Shown one piece after another: positions 26,331 to 36,929 of a stretch of DNA of 64,000 nt (position 1 is the first letter of the stretch; every line of letters begins with the position of its first letter). The notes under the pieces were generated by a model. It made no database searches. It saw only the letters and a list, made by a program, of their open reading frames with translations, and was not told where the DNA came from. Made by a program: the position numbers and the translations under genes. Source of the DNA: Tyto alba (lineage: Eukaryota > Chordata > Aves > Strigiformes > Tytonidae); contig NW_024881324.1 in the NCBI RefSeq assembly GCF_018691265.1, positions 11,065,730 through 11,129,729 on the forward strand, in the 5' to 3' direction.

Positions 26331-27853
26331 TCACTGCAGAAAATTTTAGGATGCAGAGATGGAAATCCTAGGCAAAAGGTTTTGTTTGGTCATTTGTTTA
26401 TGGCTGGAAAGACAGCACTACCTGCACTGTAATGTACCCATGTGATTTCTCAAGGAGTGGAACTAAGGGGGAGCACAGGGATCCTCTGTGTGTGGGATCC
26501 CTTTGGGCAGCGGGAGGCTGCTGGAGACTGGGCTGGTGGCATCTCCACACTACCTCTGCTGCATCTCGACCTGGTGAGGAGGACTTGTGGGAAAGTAGAC
26601 ACCATATCAATCCTTGCAGGGAGTAAAACTTCATCGGTGTGGTGCCAGGGCTCAGCTGGCTGTTCCAAATCACAGTGGGGTGAGTATCTCACCAAAAGGT
26701 TATAATAGCAGTGTGTCCTGGGTCTGAGTGAGTTTGACTACCACAACACAGTGCTAGGACCGACTAAAAAGGGGACGGTAAATATTTTCCCTAAATGATC
26801 CATTTTTGCTAAGCGATATAAAACCAATTCCATTTTGCTTCAAAGCTTTGCTGAATTTTGTGGGCTTTCTCCTAAGAGGAAAGGATGTGTTTGGGTGGGG
26901 TTTTTTTTTCATTTTTTTCCAAATTGAAAATTACTACAGGAATCAAGTCTTACCATTTGTGAAGTATTTTCACAGTGAAAATAGACAGTCAGCACTGATT
27001 AATTGTATTGAGTCAGGTTCTTGTTTTTGTCTGCAGTAGAAACAATACTTACCATTGTGTGTCTGTAGGCTGAGCCCAGACTGAAAGACCTTTTTCAAAT
27101 ACTGGTCTTGATCGTGCTCTCTGAAATCAGTAGATGGGCCATTTGTGTAATTAGACCGCAAGACAGTGGATGAAGAAACTGAGAAAGACGTGTTAAGGAG
27201 CTGGCTCACAGCTAAAGCAGCGCCTGGTATCGGGATGGGGAACAGGACAAAGCCATGCTGTCATTGAGCCCTTCTGCTTTCAGACAACGCCCTGCTTTTT
27301 CCAGTACATCCCAGCCGAGCTCTGAAAGATATCCAGTGCTTCCCAGATTTTAGCAACTTCTTTTTCTGAAGGGGCCCTCAATGTCTATATCGACTTGAAG
27401 CTAAGCCACGTTTCATGCCTTCTTGTTGGGAACACCCGTTGTCAACAATAGGTCACTTTTACAGTCTAGACAATGCTGGTGTCATGATGAGAAATAAGAA
27501 TTTAGCTATGTGTGCGATGCTATATGCCATTGAGAAAAAGCACTTGGGTTTATTCCAGTAAATCTGATTCAGGGGATATTGCAGCAATGATTATTCCACA
27601 TTTAAAAAAAAATTATATGGGCTGCTCTGTTTTTGAAAACTTACACATTTTTTCCTCTGTTAAATTGCTTCCTGGTGATGGAAATGTCTGGGATTTTTTT
27701 TCTACTGCATCTACTTTCCTTTAGCTTGCACACCCCTGAGGTAATTAGTGTAGGTTAAAATTTACATAACTGACTTTGGGGTTTTACAAATAGGAAAGAT
27801 GGAAATTTATTCAAGGTGGTGAATAATTCATTTTAAAGCAAGTTTCCTGTTGC

Positions 27854-27876
27854 TTTTTTTTTTTTTTTTTTTTTTT
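27854..27876 (+). repeat. T23 homopolymer
   Basis: Uninterrupted intronic T run. Confidence 0.95.
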
Positions 27877-28599
27877 AATCATGTAGAAGATGTATTACAG
27901 ACTCATAGAGGTTTTCTGAATAGGACCCTAAGCATTGAATTTTTTATATATTTTATTTCTTAGTGTAGGTAAAGCAATATTAACCATGACTCATTGCACT
28001 TTTCCTGTTCAATACGTTTTGAATAAACTTAACAAATTTATTAGGTAGATGATAGAGCTTTTTAAAAATTATCATGACACACTGTGACAAATATTTTACT
28101 AGGATCCAGAAGAAATAGTTTTAAATCATATTCCCATTGCCACTTCAGAGGCAGAGAGATGGAAAACAGTGTAGTTCATACAGAGAACCCTGATTCATAT
28201 TTTCTTTTGAATATTCATTATTTAATTAAGATTAAGAAGATAAACTAGGGGATTGGACAGCTATGGGAGTCTGGTAATATAATCAATTTTTAAAAAAATC
28301 TCCTCTACTTCTGGCTCAGTGTAAGCTTGGACTGGTAATGTCTGAATGTTGTTATAATATTATGGCTACTTGATATTTTACACGAAGTGGGTTTTCTATT
28401 TCACTGTATTTCTTAATCTAAGTGCCCACCTCAAAAATCGCTATCCCAGGCATCACCGAGAGCTGGATCCAGGAGACAAATTACAAACCAAGCCCTCCTT
28501 CTTAACTTCTAAACTTCAGCTTTAACTGCCTCAGCCCAAAACTTTAAACCTCTTCCCATCTGCCACCGAACTCTGGAAGCACCTGACTTCTTTCGAATT

Positions 28600-28960
28600 G
28601 TAGTTGTCGCCACTAAACCTTCTCGGGGACTCTGGGCTCTGTTACGGGGAACCCTCTGGAAGGCTGCAGCCGCGGCCGGCGGGTGCCTGCACCTTGCAGG
28701 GTTGGTGGACATCGCAGCTCAGTCCTTGCTGCCACTGGGATGGGTCCCCTACCCCTGCGAGAGCGTGTCCCCGCGGGGCAGCTGGGGAGGAACCGCCTGC
28801 CCTTTCTCTCGGCGTGTTCCGCAGGGGCCACGGCCCCCACTGGACGGTGGGAGGTGGCACGAGGGGGGCCTGATCACCCTAACCAGGCAGCTACCAGCTC
28901 TGCTGGAGCAGAGCCACAACCAGCGCCCGCTCCCAGCCCTTCCCGGAGAAGCAGCATAGG
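28600..28960. promoter_or_regulatory. Intronic CpG-island-like block
   Basis: About 360 bases with roughly 22 CpG by eye and about two-thirds GC. It includes 'cagccgcggccggcgggtg' and 'gtccccgcggggcagctgg'. The surrounding introns are AT-rich with few CpG. It lies about 0.8 kb upstream of the exon cluster starting at 29,746, so it could be an internal promoter for a shorter isoform, or an orphan CpG island or enhancer. Overlapping open frames on both strands (up to 124 codons) are expected in GC-rich DNA and are not called as genes. No clear TATA box or first exon with a matching donor was found. Confidence 0.55.
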
Positions 28961-29745
28961 TGGTGATTCACCAGGCTGGGGAAAGAAAATCAGTGCCAGC
29001 CTTTGTGGGGGAGGGAGAAAAATGGGTCGTCCCCGTCCCTGCTTCAGGGACTCCTAGTGAACTTCAGGCAAAAGCTGTCTGGGAGCAGGAGGTCTTGGTT
29101 CCCATGGAGGGAGGAGCAGTGATGGAGGGAGCATTGCCCATGACAAAACTGTCATGTGGAGGAGAGTGGGAAGGTCTCGCTGTGAGATAGTTTGGTCGTG
29201 TTGCCTCTGTAGCTGTGTATGTGTAATGCTTGACCAGGGCCTGGAGGATTTGTTGCATCCATCCGAGGATCTCTTCTGGGACTACCAACAAATCATACTG
29301 TATTTTAAGGCAACTGCGTTGTCTCTGCTTTAATTTTACAGGGTTAAAAAAGTTATGTTAAAAACTACTTACACAGGGTTTTGTAATATGTTTTTGTAGT
29401 CTGGTATTATACTCTGACAATTTTCATTTTGGAAATAAGCAGGATGCTTTGCCTTCAACAGAGATTCCTAAACTTCCTTGAAAACAGCCAGACATTTGTC
29501 AAAAAATGTAGAGATTTGGAAGAAAGGAAAGACTTCAACAGCCAGATATAGAGCCTCCAATGGCGAATTTTACTCCATTGCCCATTACATTGTCCCCCTA
29601 CCAAAATTTTTTTTTGGCTTTGAGACTTGATGAGAGGTGGAAGTGGAGCATAATTTTACACTTTTTAGATGACAGTATAGGGTATACAATAGGAAACCAT
29701 CTCCTACATTGATAGTGTTGTTCGCACATTTTATGTCAATCTCAG

Positions 29746-29814
29746 GGACACCAGTAGAAGATCTCTATGTGACAAATGACCTCGAATATTTAGCACCATC
29801 TCTGAACAGTGCAG
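29746..29814 (+). CDS. Internal exon 5: acidic segment
   Basis: The acceptor is TTTTATGTCAATCTCAG and the donor GTGCAG/GTCAGG. Two bases (GG) complete a Gly codon with the G left by exon 4, 22 codons follow, and one G remains. The peptide is TPVEDLYVTNDLEYLAPSLN then SA. It looks like conserved protein: acidic, with spaced aromatics and no low complexity. Phase 1 on both sides, 69 nt, so it is skippable in frame. Confidence 0.72.
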
Positions 29815-29971
29815 GTCAGGGAGAAGAGTTTTGTTTTCCTGAGTCTACAGCCTTCATCAGGATTATTGTTTTCAGGTTTTGCACAGAGAAACAGAGTCCA
29901 AAATATGTGCATAATGTCTTCTTGATGGAATGACTTTTTCAGGTTGCTGTGCAAGAGTAAAATAACTTCAG

Positions 29972-30027
29972 GCCCTCCAGCTTCACACTGGAGAGCTGAA
30001 GAATCGTGGGAGGAGAGGACTGTACAT
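29972..30027 (+). CDS. Internal exon 6: 56-nt exon
   Basis: The donor is an excellent GTACAT/GTGAGT. The acceptor is modest (AATAACTTCAG), with a second AG nine bases later at 29,979-29,980 that would keep the frame. GC completes Gly with the preceding G; 18 codons follow and end on a codon boundary (PPASHWRAEESWEERTVH). The chain needs an exon going from phase 1 to phase 0 at this place, and this segment supplies it. The preceding intron is only 157 bases. It rests mainly on phase logic and the donor. Confidence 0.5.
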
Positions 30028-30620
30028 GTGAGTTAGCCTCCTACATATTGCAGCCTCCAAAAATGCCAGTCCTTCTGATAAAAAATTTAAAAACAGTTGT
30101 GGTGAGATAAGGCATCAAGATTTGGAGCAGATTTAAAGTGGGACAAGTTGTGGGCTCTCTGGTGGTCTATGTCTAACTGCTTTGTGTGTTATATTTTGTT
30201 GTGTGTGTAAAAACACACTTATACATGCATATACATAGGTATGCATATATATCACTTTCTATTAGGTGTAAAAATAAGGACTGTATGGCACTACATGCAC
30301 AAGTATACCATGTACCGATCAAGCTTTTAAAACAAGTTTAGAGCTCAGTTTCCCTTGGAAATAATGGAGTAAACATGGAAAAATATATGGAAAGAAGTTA
30401 TGGAAAAAATAAGGAAATAAAGTAACGGTGGCTGAAATTCCTAATTGCTTCTGAAAACCTTCAACCAGAAGACCTGAGGCAAACCTTGGGAAAATTGCAC
30501 ATTTATGGCTTTTATTTCCATGTTCTTTCTGTACATTTGGAAACAAACTGTAAGTTTTTTTCTTTTTTTCTTTTTTTTTTTTTTTTTTTTTTTTTTCTTT
30601 TTGGTGTGTGGGACTCAAAG
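30028..30620 (+). other. Intron ending in a very long T tract
   Basis: 593 bases from GTGAGT to CTCAAAG. It includes a short TATATA/CATACAT-rich patch near 30,220-30,250 and the 48-base T-rich tract. Confidence 0.55.
30555..30602 (+). repeat. Interrupted T tract (about 48 bases) in a splice acceptor
   Basis: Almost pure T with four single C interruptions, ending 18 bases before the AG of the next exon. It serves as that exon's polypyrimidine tract. It is hypermutable by slippage. Confidence 0.95.
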
Positions 30621-30688
30621 CACCACAAGGAAGTCTCTCACCACAAGAAACAAAAGTTGCGAGCCAGGATTCATGAACTCTTTCAAAG
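30621..30688 (+). CDS. Internal exon 7: basic His/Lys-rich segment
   Basis: The acceptor lies behind the long T tract (GGGACTCAAAG) and the donor is a strong TTCAAAG/GTATGT. It starts in phase 0 with 22 codons and two bases left (AG). The peptide starts HHKEVSHHKKQKLRARIHEL and ends FQ. It is very basic and His-rich, then amphipathic, and could be a nuclear localisation or nucleic-acid/lipid contact patch. That is inference from composition. The AG completes Ser or Arg depending on the acceptor chosen for exon 8. Confidence 0.72.
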
Positions 30689-30734
30689 GTATGTCAGATA
30701 AGGGCTACTTTGTACTTCTATCTAATGTGCTTTC

Positions 30735-30905
30735 CTTCCAAAGATCTTTCAGTGCTTTGCAGATATTAATGAATGGAACTTCTCCCAGACAAAGGACCTC
30801 AGGCCTAGAAAAACTAAGCCTGTGATTTTGAAAGAGGTCTCTGTTTTGGATACCCCCATTTTCAGATACCCAGCTTGGGCTGCAATTTTTAAGTGCTACA
30901 CACAG
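30735..30905 (+). repeat. Ancient amniote interspersed repeat relic
   Basis: 'ttcagtgctttgcagatatt', 'aatgaatggaacttctccca' and later 'tttggatacccccattttca', 'gatacccagcttgggctgca' resemble a widespread old sauropsid repeat with 'agcgctttacaaacattaat' and 'ggatgcccaa...gacacccaggcctgattttcag'. The family name was not determined. Confidence 0.45.
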
Positions 30906-32261
30906 TGCACTTCAAAAGGTGACCAAATGGCTTCTCCCAGAGCCCTTCATCCCTGCCTCTGAATTACCCTTAGAGAGTGAAGGAAATATGAATTAGAGCA
31001 ATATTTTTGTGATCAAGCTATATGTCACCTTCAGATAAATATATGCATCGAGTTACCTGTAAAGAAACGAATGGAGGAAATAAATAAATAATCCTCAGAG
31101 ATACATCCAAGGAAGCTATGTTTTGCTGTGACAGTTGATGAGCATGCGGGTGAGCATAAAAGAGGCCTAACTTCACTGAATAAATTATTCTCTTGAATCT
31201 AATACCCAGCAAGAGGAAGGAAAGGAGAAAAATGGTGCAACCCGAAAAGAGATCAAATGTGGTTATTTAAATGTTTGATGTTCAGTAATGAAAACTGTTT
31301 ACCTTCATAATTGTGTATTAGTAGCTAATAAAGGCAATAGATACAGTAGTTTAAAAGTAATAAAATCAACAACAAAGTGTATTTAATTTTAAATTGAATT
31401 GCAAGCAAATGGGTGTCCTAATGAACCCCTGTGTCAATGCAGCTCTAACCAAATTAAGTGAAATAACTTTCATCATGAGAAACTAAATAAGTACAAAGTT
31501 CCAAACAGACCATTCTTCTCAAGGAGAGAAGTTAACTTCTCAGATGTTTCAGCTCCATGAATTAGCTAGCACCATTCAAGAACCATCGTCTCTGATTTAG
31601 GACAACTGGACCCAAGTTGACTTGACTACAGCTGAGAGATAAAACTTCAAAGGTAGTTGACCCTGTGTTTCTTGTGTTCAGTCCTTAGCACTGGAATAGT
31701 TTCCTCAGTGCTCACTGGCTCTGGCTTAGGCATAAGTCTCATGTACATTGCTGGGACTAGCATCTACACAGACCTTCTGACTGATTCAGATATTGCCTGG
31801 GCATTTACATGATACAATCCTACTAGTAGAGGAATCTAGAAAACAGTTTGGCTGTGTACCAGTGGTAATTTTACTGATGTGTTTATATATATAAGTTTCA
31901 AAAAAACTCCCCAAAATGCACAGACAAAATCTGAATAGAAACTGATCTGTAGCAATGTGCCAGGAACTTGGAGACGGGAGCATCTTTTTCAGAAAAGGGG
32001 AATTTGAACTATATGTTACTGCGCTGTCATGTGTCTGGGATGAGTCTGGGATGTTTAGCATGATTGCAGTGTGTCTGTAATTTTATTGATAAAGAACCAT
32101 GCTAGTTTTACAAATGTGGAGGCTTCTCATATTATCACCTAGCTTGCAAAGGAGGAAACAGGAATGAAACACTGGAGCTGAATTTTCCCAAAACAAGTCA
32201 GAAAATACTGAAGGAATGTTCCAGAATTCCAGAACTTCAGTCGAAGAAATGTTGGTTTTTG

Positions 32262-32282
32262 TTTTTTTTTTTTTTTTTTTTT
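32262..32282 (+). repeat. T21 homopolymer
   Basis: Uninterrupted intronic T run preceded by GGTTTTTG. Confidence 0.95.
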
Positions 32283-33137
32283 AAATGAACAGCAAATTTC
32301 AGCATTTTCTTCTGTGGCCAAAAACTTAACTGAATATATGGCTTGGCAACCTAAGAGAGCCTGTCCACTGCTTGCCTGTGTTGTAGATGCCCAAGCTAAT
32401 CCTGAGTTGTAACTGGGCATGATGCAGTGGTTTCTCCTTGGCTCCTTAGGACTCCTCTCAGTCTGCTGATGGCAGCTCCCTTGACCCCAGGGTGGCACAT
32501 GGCTGGCCCTTGGCCACCAACACTCTGCTCAGCCTTCGGCTCCCGAGAGGCACCGCGTCTTTGCACTCTGCCTCCTGCCCCGGCTCCACCTGAGAGTGTG
32601 GCTGGAGCATCATCAGCACTGGTGTGGCTGGCTGACCCTCCTCAGCCTTTTAAAGTGGACTGTGGAAGCGGGAGCTGAAGTGTTTTGAAGCCAGCAGAAC
32701 ATCTACAGATGTTTTCACTTAGGACCATTTCTATTTGGATACTGGTGCCGAGCAGGGACAGTGGAATTGCTCAAAGTTCTGTGACTGCCGAAATATGTAA
32801 TGGGATTGCCAAAGCATACAGCTTTATAGTGCTTATTGTAAATGACTTAGTTTTGCATTTGCTCCTGCTGTGCTCTAGGAACAAGGTTTTCTCCATTTAT
32901 CAAACCGGGCCTTTTGTGTATCCTGTGCACTAAATAGGGCAGCATTGGGTTATCTAGTGTAGGGCTGTTCTTACACTATATACTGGTGTTCTCTGTTGCT
33001 ACAGGGACCTCTCATTTTTTAATAAAAAAATAAATCTTTGAGTTGATATAATTACCCCCTCAAATTACTTTAACTATACAAGAAGTTAACATATGAATGC
33101 CAAGGAAGATGTGATGGTTCCCATGCAGCTGAAAATT

Positions 33138-33290
33138 TGTGTGTGTGTGTATACATAAGTATATATGACATATTTATATATAGTTTTTATCATATATAAA
33201 GTATTTTAGAATATTTATAAATTATATAAGAATTATACATAAATTTATGAGTATTTTTTGAAAAAAAAAGTTAGATTTTTATATACAATG
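33138..33290 (+). repeat. (TG)n followed by AT-rich low complexity
   Basis: A short TG run, then about 130 bases dominated by TATATA, TTTATA and ATAAAT blocks. Confidence 0.8.
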
Positions 33291-33743
33291 TTTTTTCAGT
33301 GGTTTAAAGTAACCTAATACTCAAGGATCCAATGGTTTACAAAAACCTGTTCCAGTTTATTGAAGCTGTCAATCGGCCCTCAAAGTGTCAACAGAGGTGA
33401 TGGCTTCCTACTTTAATATTCTTAACCCAGAACCTGAGCCCCAATGCCAGAAAGAGATGGTCATATACGGGCAGTGAAACTTTAACTTCTTTATGTTGAC
33501 CTGTGGCACAGACTGACAAATATTGGTTGTGTTACTGGAGCTGTGACTACATTTTTCGTATGCCACTTTTTGAAGCCTAGCCATTTCTCTGCTTTAGCAC
33601 ACTCTTGTTTCTCCTGGGTGCCCTGCAAGGCTTATGATATATTCAAGAAAAACATCAAACTGTGATATATTTCTAATGGCAAGTGCTTTCTGTGTCTGCA
33701 TTGTAGTTCATTACTTTACAGTTCTTCCCTCTTCCCTTTCTAG

Positions 33744-33855
33744 CTGCTGCAGAGTGGGAAGTCAGCCGTTGAAAACAGAGAATGGATGTGAAGAAGAAAT
33801 GGTAACCAGCTTTGGTAACTTTGCAGATGTGAATACTGGAGCAGCAGGTGGGAAG
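33744..33855 (+). CDS. Internal exon 8: acidic linker before the C2-like domain
   Basis: The pyrimidine tract TTCTTCCCTCTTCCCTTTCTAG leads to the exon, and the donor is GGGAAG/GTGAGG. Only the frame entered with two bases already used is open, which is what exon 7 leaves. Coding then runs 37 codons to a codon boundary. The peptide includes VGSQPLKTENGCEEEMVTSF and GNFADVNTGAAGGK. A second AG nine bases downstream (GCTGCTGCAG, exon start 33,753) keeps the frame and would remove three residues, giving FQR-VGSQ instead of FQS-CCRVGSQ. Which one is used cannot be decided here. Confidence 0.77.
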
Positions 33856-33921
33856 GTGAGGTTATCTGAGTGCTCTTTTCCTTGATATGAACTGCTAAAT
33901 GACTAGATCAATTATTATTTC

Positions 33922-33946
33922 TTTTTTTTTTTTTTTTTTTTTTTTT
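33922..33946 (+). repeat. T25 homopolymer
   Basis: The T run is followed by CCTTAG, making a near-perfect but possibly unused splice acceptor. The open frame behind it stops at 34,028-34,030. Confidence 0.95.
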
Positions 33947-34111
33947 CCTTAGTTTAAAAGGATAGAATGTAGCAGGTTTCAAAATATGCTTTCCAGCAGA
34001 AGTAACCATACGCTTAAAGAGAATGTCTAAAGCTATTAATAATGAATCATTTGGGCATGGCAAGAGTTCTTCAAAACAGTTTGTCAGCGCTGGCCAAGCA
34101 AAGTCTTTCAG

Positions 34112-34217
34112 CAGGAGATGAGACAGCTATGCCACCATGCAAATGAGACAGACTTGAAATATGATGAATCTTCTATCTCCTTTTCCTACTCGACTGACAC
34201 TCGCTTTGAGGAAGGTT
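34112..34217 (+). other. Exon-like segment, phase does not fit
   Basis: AAAGTCTTTCAG is followed by an open frame QEMRQLCHHANETDLKYDES, then SISFSYSTDTRFEEG, with donors GAAG/GTTGTA (34,214) or GGTT/GTAAAT (34,217). Composition looks coding. It enters in phase 0 as exon 8 would supply, but both donors leave phase 1 while exon 9 needs phase 0. It therefore needs another unseen exon, or is a decayed or alternative exon, or is chance. Confidence 0.25.
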
Positions 34218-35104
34218 GTAAATGCAAGAGAGATTGTGGTATAATTCCTCAGACTGGCGTTTCTGCCCCCCAGTCACTATTCGATTATCTTCCAAATTGC
34301 TGTGTTTCAGAGAGATAAAGATTTTTTATGGCTTGCTGACTTGAAACAACCAGAAGAGCCAGAAAAGAGATGGCTAACCGGCCATGCATAGTAATTCCAT
34401 TGGTAAATGACAAAATCTTTGTTTGTATGACATTTCCAAAATTACTACAGAAGATGAATCTAAAATACAAAATGTCACATTTGGCATGCAAAACTATCAC
34501 AATATATTTCAGTATAAAATTCATAGAGGCGTTTAATTTAGAATGTGTTTAATAACGAAGTCTGCCTGCATCAGTAATCCTGCCTTGAGGTTTAAAAAGA
34601 TTGTCTTATTTATTCACATAATGTTAATTTTTTTTATATATGATTCAGAAACCAAAAATATTAAGGTTAAATCTTCATTGTTAATTAAGATTTTCTAATT
34701 AAGCTGAAAATAATTGTCATTCAGATTAGTTGTTAAGTATGGTTTGTGTTGAGAAACAAAAGAAGTTTAACAAATTCAACTGTTTATTTAACTGCTTAAT
34801 TTAATTCCAGAAGCTTTCTATCTATATGGAAATATGCTATCTCTTCCAAAATAAATCCAAGACAGGATTAAAGAAGAGATTATTAGCTACTGTAGGCTTA
34901 AACTGTGAGACTACTAAACCTAGTAGTCAAGGTAGCCATTTGATTCTGAAATGTAGCATGGGTTCTTGTATCACATTGCATTAAAAGAAGACAACCTACT
35001 ACTAGTGTTTTCTCAAAATAATGGAAGAAATTGATTCCTTGGGGGGAAAAAAAATTAAAATTATTGATGATTTGAAGCACTAAATAATTAGTTATTGCAG
35101 AAGC

Positions 35105-35300
35105 AATTTTACCCATTGAAGCCAACACTGGAGCCAAACTGGTACTCCTTGTCGTGTGCCTGACCTTGCAGATTGCATTTGGGCAGCGCTGAAGTACCTG
35201 TTGGCGTAGCGGGACAGACCCTACGCCTTTACTCAGGCAAGACTCACAAGGATTGTACTGCTGAGTCTGTTCCCCTCTGCCAACCTCGGCACTGTAAGCT
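35105..35300 (-). repeat. Ancient palindromic amniote repeat relic
   Basis: On the minus strand it reads 'ccttgtgagtcttgcctgag', 'taaaggcgtagggtctgtcc' and 'tggcttcaatgggtaaaatt'. This is close to the very common old sauropsid motif 'cttcaatgggagttttgcct', 'gagtaaggactgcaggatcg'. It explains the isolated 147-codon minus-strand frame and the plus-strand frame at 35,172-35,293, neither of which I call as a gene. Confidence 0.45.
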
Positions 35301-36002
35301 GAGCATACAAGGAAAGCACCAGAAAGGCATTTCTGATACACAGCACAGCATTTATTCCATACTAAACATTCTGTAACTCAGACAACATCTTGTCAACAGC
35401 AAGCAGCAGATGTTTTCTTTTGTCTGGACTTGGAATAAAGGTGCCTGTAGGGAGCTGTTATTAAACTCTACACGTGCTGCACTTTGATTACTATTTTTAA
35501 GAGAATCTGATTATATGATAATCAGAAGGTGAAAGGATAGTCTGCATATTACACAGCACTAATAGCTTTGGCAAGGCTAATAATTAGTGTAAAAACATGG
35601 CCTGCTTAGTCTTTCACTCTGTGCCTGCAGCCTGCTCATCACAACATGTATTGTGCCTGTCTTGCAAAGCATGCTATATTTTTGATGGTGGTGTTTTCCA
35701 GCTAATTCTGCCTTATTATTGCAAACTAATGGCTTCTGGTGTCATACTTCAACAGCTCCACCTTCCCCCCAAGGATGCCAAACATTTTATTAGTAGTATT
35801 TGTATTATTTTTTTATCTGTCATCTCTGTGACTTTTGACCTCCTTAATTGCAGATCCTCAGTTAGCTATAGGTAATTGCAGGTTGAACAAGAAGCATGTT
35901 GTCTGCTTTTCAGTAGTTATTTTCTTAAAGAAATTTGTTCTTGCTAATTGTATGGTTAAAGGCAGCTCAACCCAGGTCAGTAACTCAGAGCTTTCTCCCT
36001 AG

Positions 36003-36242
36003 GTTGACTGCTCCAAGACACCACAGCTGATAGAAATTCACATCAAATGCCTCAGGGGAGTCAAAGATAAGGTCCCAAAAGGCCACTACACCCTCAAAGT
36101 TTCTGTTCTCAGCTGCTTAGGTGGTGGCTTGCTGGAATGGCCCAAGCTGAAGGAGCAGCCTCAGGCCAGGACAACGCTGCCTGTTAGTCACAATGGAAAC
36201 TTCTACAACACTGAAATCTACTTTGGACAAAGTATCCAGACA
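36003..36242 (+). CDS. Internal exon 9: N-terminal half of a C2-like domain
   Basis: The acceptor is GCTTTCTCCCTAG and the donor CAGACA/GTAAGC. It is exactly 80 codons, phase 0 on both sides. The peptide opens VDCSKTPQLIEIHIKCLRGV, continues KGHYTLKVSVLSCLGGGLLE and ends FYNTEIYFGQSIQT. The alternation 'IEIHIKCLRGV...YTLKVSVLS' followed by 'FYNTEIYF' follows the beta-strand pattern of C2 domains (first strand, basic turn, second strand, later 'F-N-x-x-I-x-F' strand). I see no obvious five-Asp calcium-binding set, so calcium-independent membrane or protein binding is more likely. GC content is higher than in the surrounding introns. Confidence 0.92.
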
Positions 36243-36874
36243 GTAAGCAACACTTTTTAAATATGCTGTCTTTGCTTTGAAAGTTAAAACACATCCGCTC
36301 TTTCTCCTTCAGGCTTATATATTTAATGCATTCCATCATGTTCATAATTTATTTAATAATTTAAGGTGCAATTTAGGAAGGTGCAATTTTTTTTCCCCTA
36401 GGTTAACCCTCATCACTCACTCTAAAAGTGCCAAATATACACTACATCATATAGTGTTGTCAGCTAATTTTAAATTTTACTTTTACTCTCTCTTATCTAT
36501 GTAGTTTGTCAGCTATGTAATTTGATTTCTGTAAAGTAGCTTTAGAATAATAAATGAATGAGTGGGTGTATATAAACATATGAATGCCCAAATCCGTCTG
36601 TGAGTTTTTAGCTCCATTGACCCCCATTTGCCAAAAAAGCAGCATTTGGATTATTTTGGAAGGAGCCCAAACACTTGAGGCTCTATTCTGTCTTTTGCGA
36701 CTGAGGCACACATATTTTCCTGCCTAAGCATGCTGTGCGTGGCAGGATTGTTGTGTGTCAGTTGCTCGCTGTTGTAGCTAATGCCTAGTGCTGGTTGCAA
36801 CATTGGTCTCAGATAAAGTTTCTGGCACATGAAAGCTTCTTTACGGTTTGAAAAACAACCTCTACCTCTCTCAG

Positions 36875-36929
36875 TTTTTTTTTTTGTTTTTTTTTTTTTT
36901 TTCTTTTGTGTGTGTGTGTGTGTGTGTGT
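36875..36929 (+). repeat. Compound T-rich/(TG)n repeat
   Basis: Two T runs separated by G, then TTCTTTT and about 11 TG units. Confidence 0.95.

Larger units (their letters stand above)
18147..29745 (+). other. Long intron (11.6 kb) with repeats, a candidate cassette exon and a CpG block
   Basis: It contains MIR-like relics (21.75, 24.2 and 26.25 kb), a CR1 relic (23.3 kb), T runs (22.30, 23.03 and 27.85 kb), one exon-like segment at 23,772-23,963 and the CpG-rich block at 28.6-28.96 kb. The remaining short open frames have no matching splice sites. Confidence 0.7.
30689..33743 (+). other. Intron (3.1 kb) with an ancient repeat
   Basis: It contains the old repeat at 30,735-30,905, a T21 run at 32,262, a GC-richer block at 32,430-32,680 and an AT-rich TG/TA patch at 33,138-33,290. 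No exon fitting the phase-2 junction was found. Confidence 0.7.
33856..36002 (+). other. Intron with orphan exon-like pieces and an old repeat
   Basis: It contains a T25 tract at 33,922-33,946 ending in CCTTAG, an exon-like segment at 34,112-34,217, and an ancient antisense repeat near 35,105-35,300. Direct splicing from 33,855 to 36,003 preserves phase 0, so none of these is needed for the main transcript. Confidence 0.65.

Noticed and set aside
28683..29057. 124-codon + strand frame in the CpG block, with other long frames on both strands
   Set aside because: GC-rich DNA has few stops. Overlapping open frames in several registers indicate composition, not coding.
32450..32491. Exon-like 42-nt segment (GGCTCCTTAG acceptor, CCCAGG/GTGGCA donor; DSSQSADGSSLDPR)
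   Set aside because: Phase 0 to 0 cannot sit between exon 7 (leaves phase 2) and exon 8. The donor is weak.
35172..35293. + strand exon-like segment (TTGCAG acceptor, CACT/GTAAGC donor)
   Set aside because: Phase 2 in and 1 out fits neither exon 8 nor exon 9, and it overlaps the old repeat in antisense.
34898..35341. 147-codon open frame on the minus strand, longest in the window
   Set aside because: Largely covers an ancient repeat relic near 35.1-35.3 kb. No recognisable domain.
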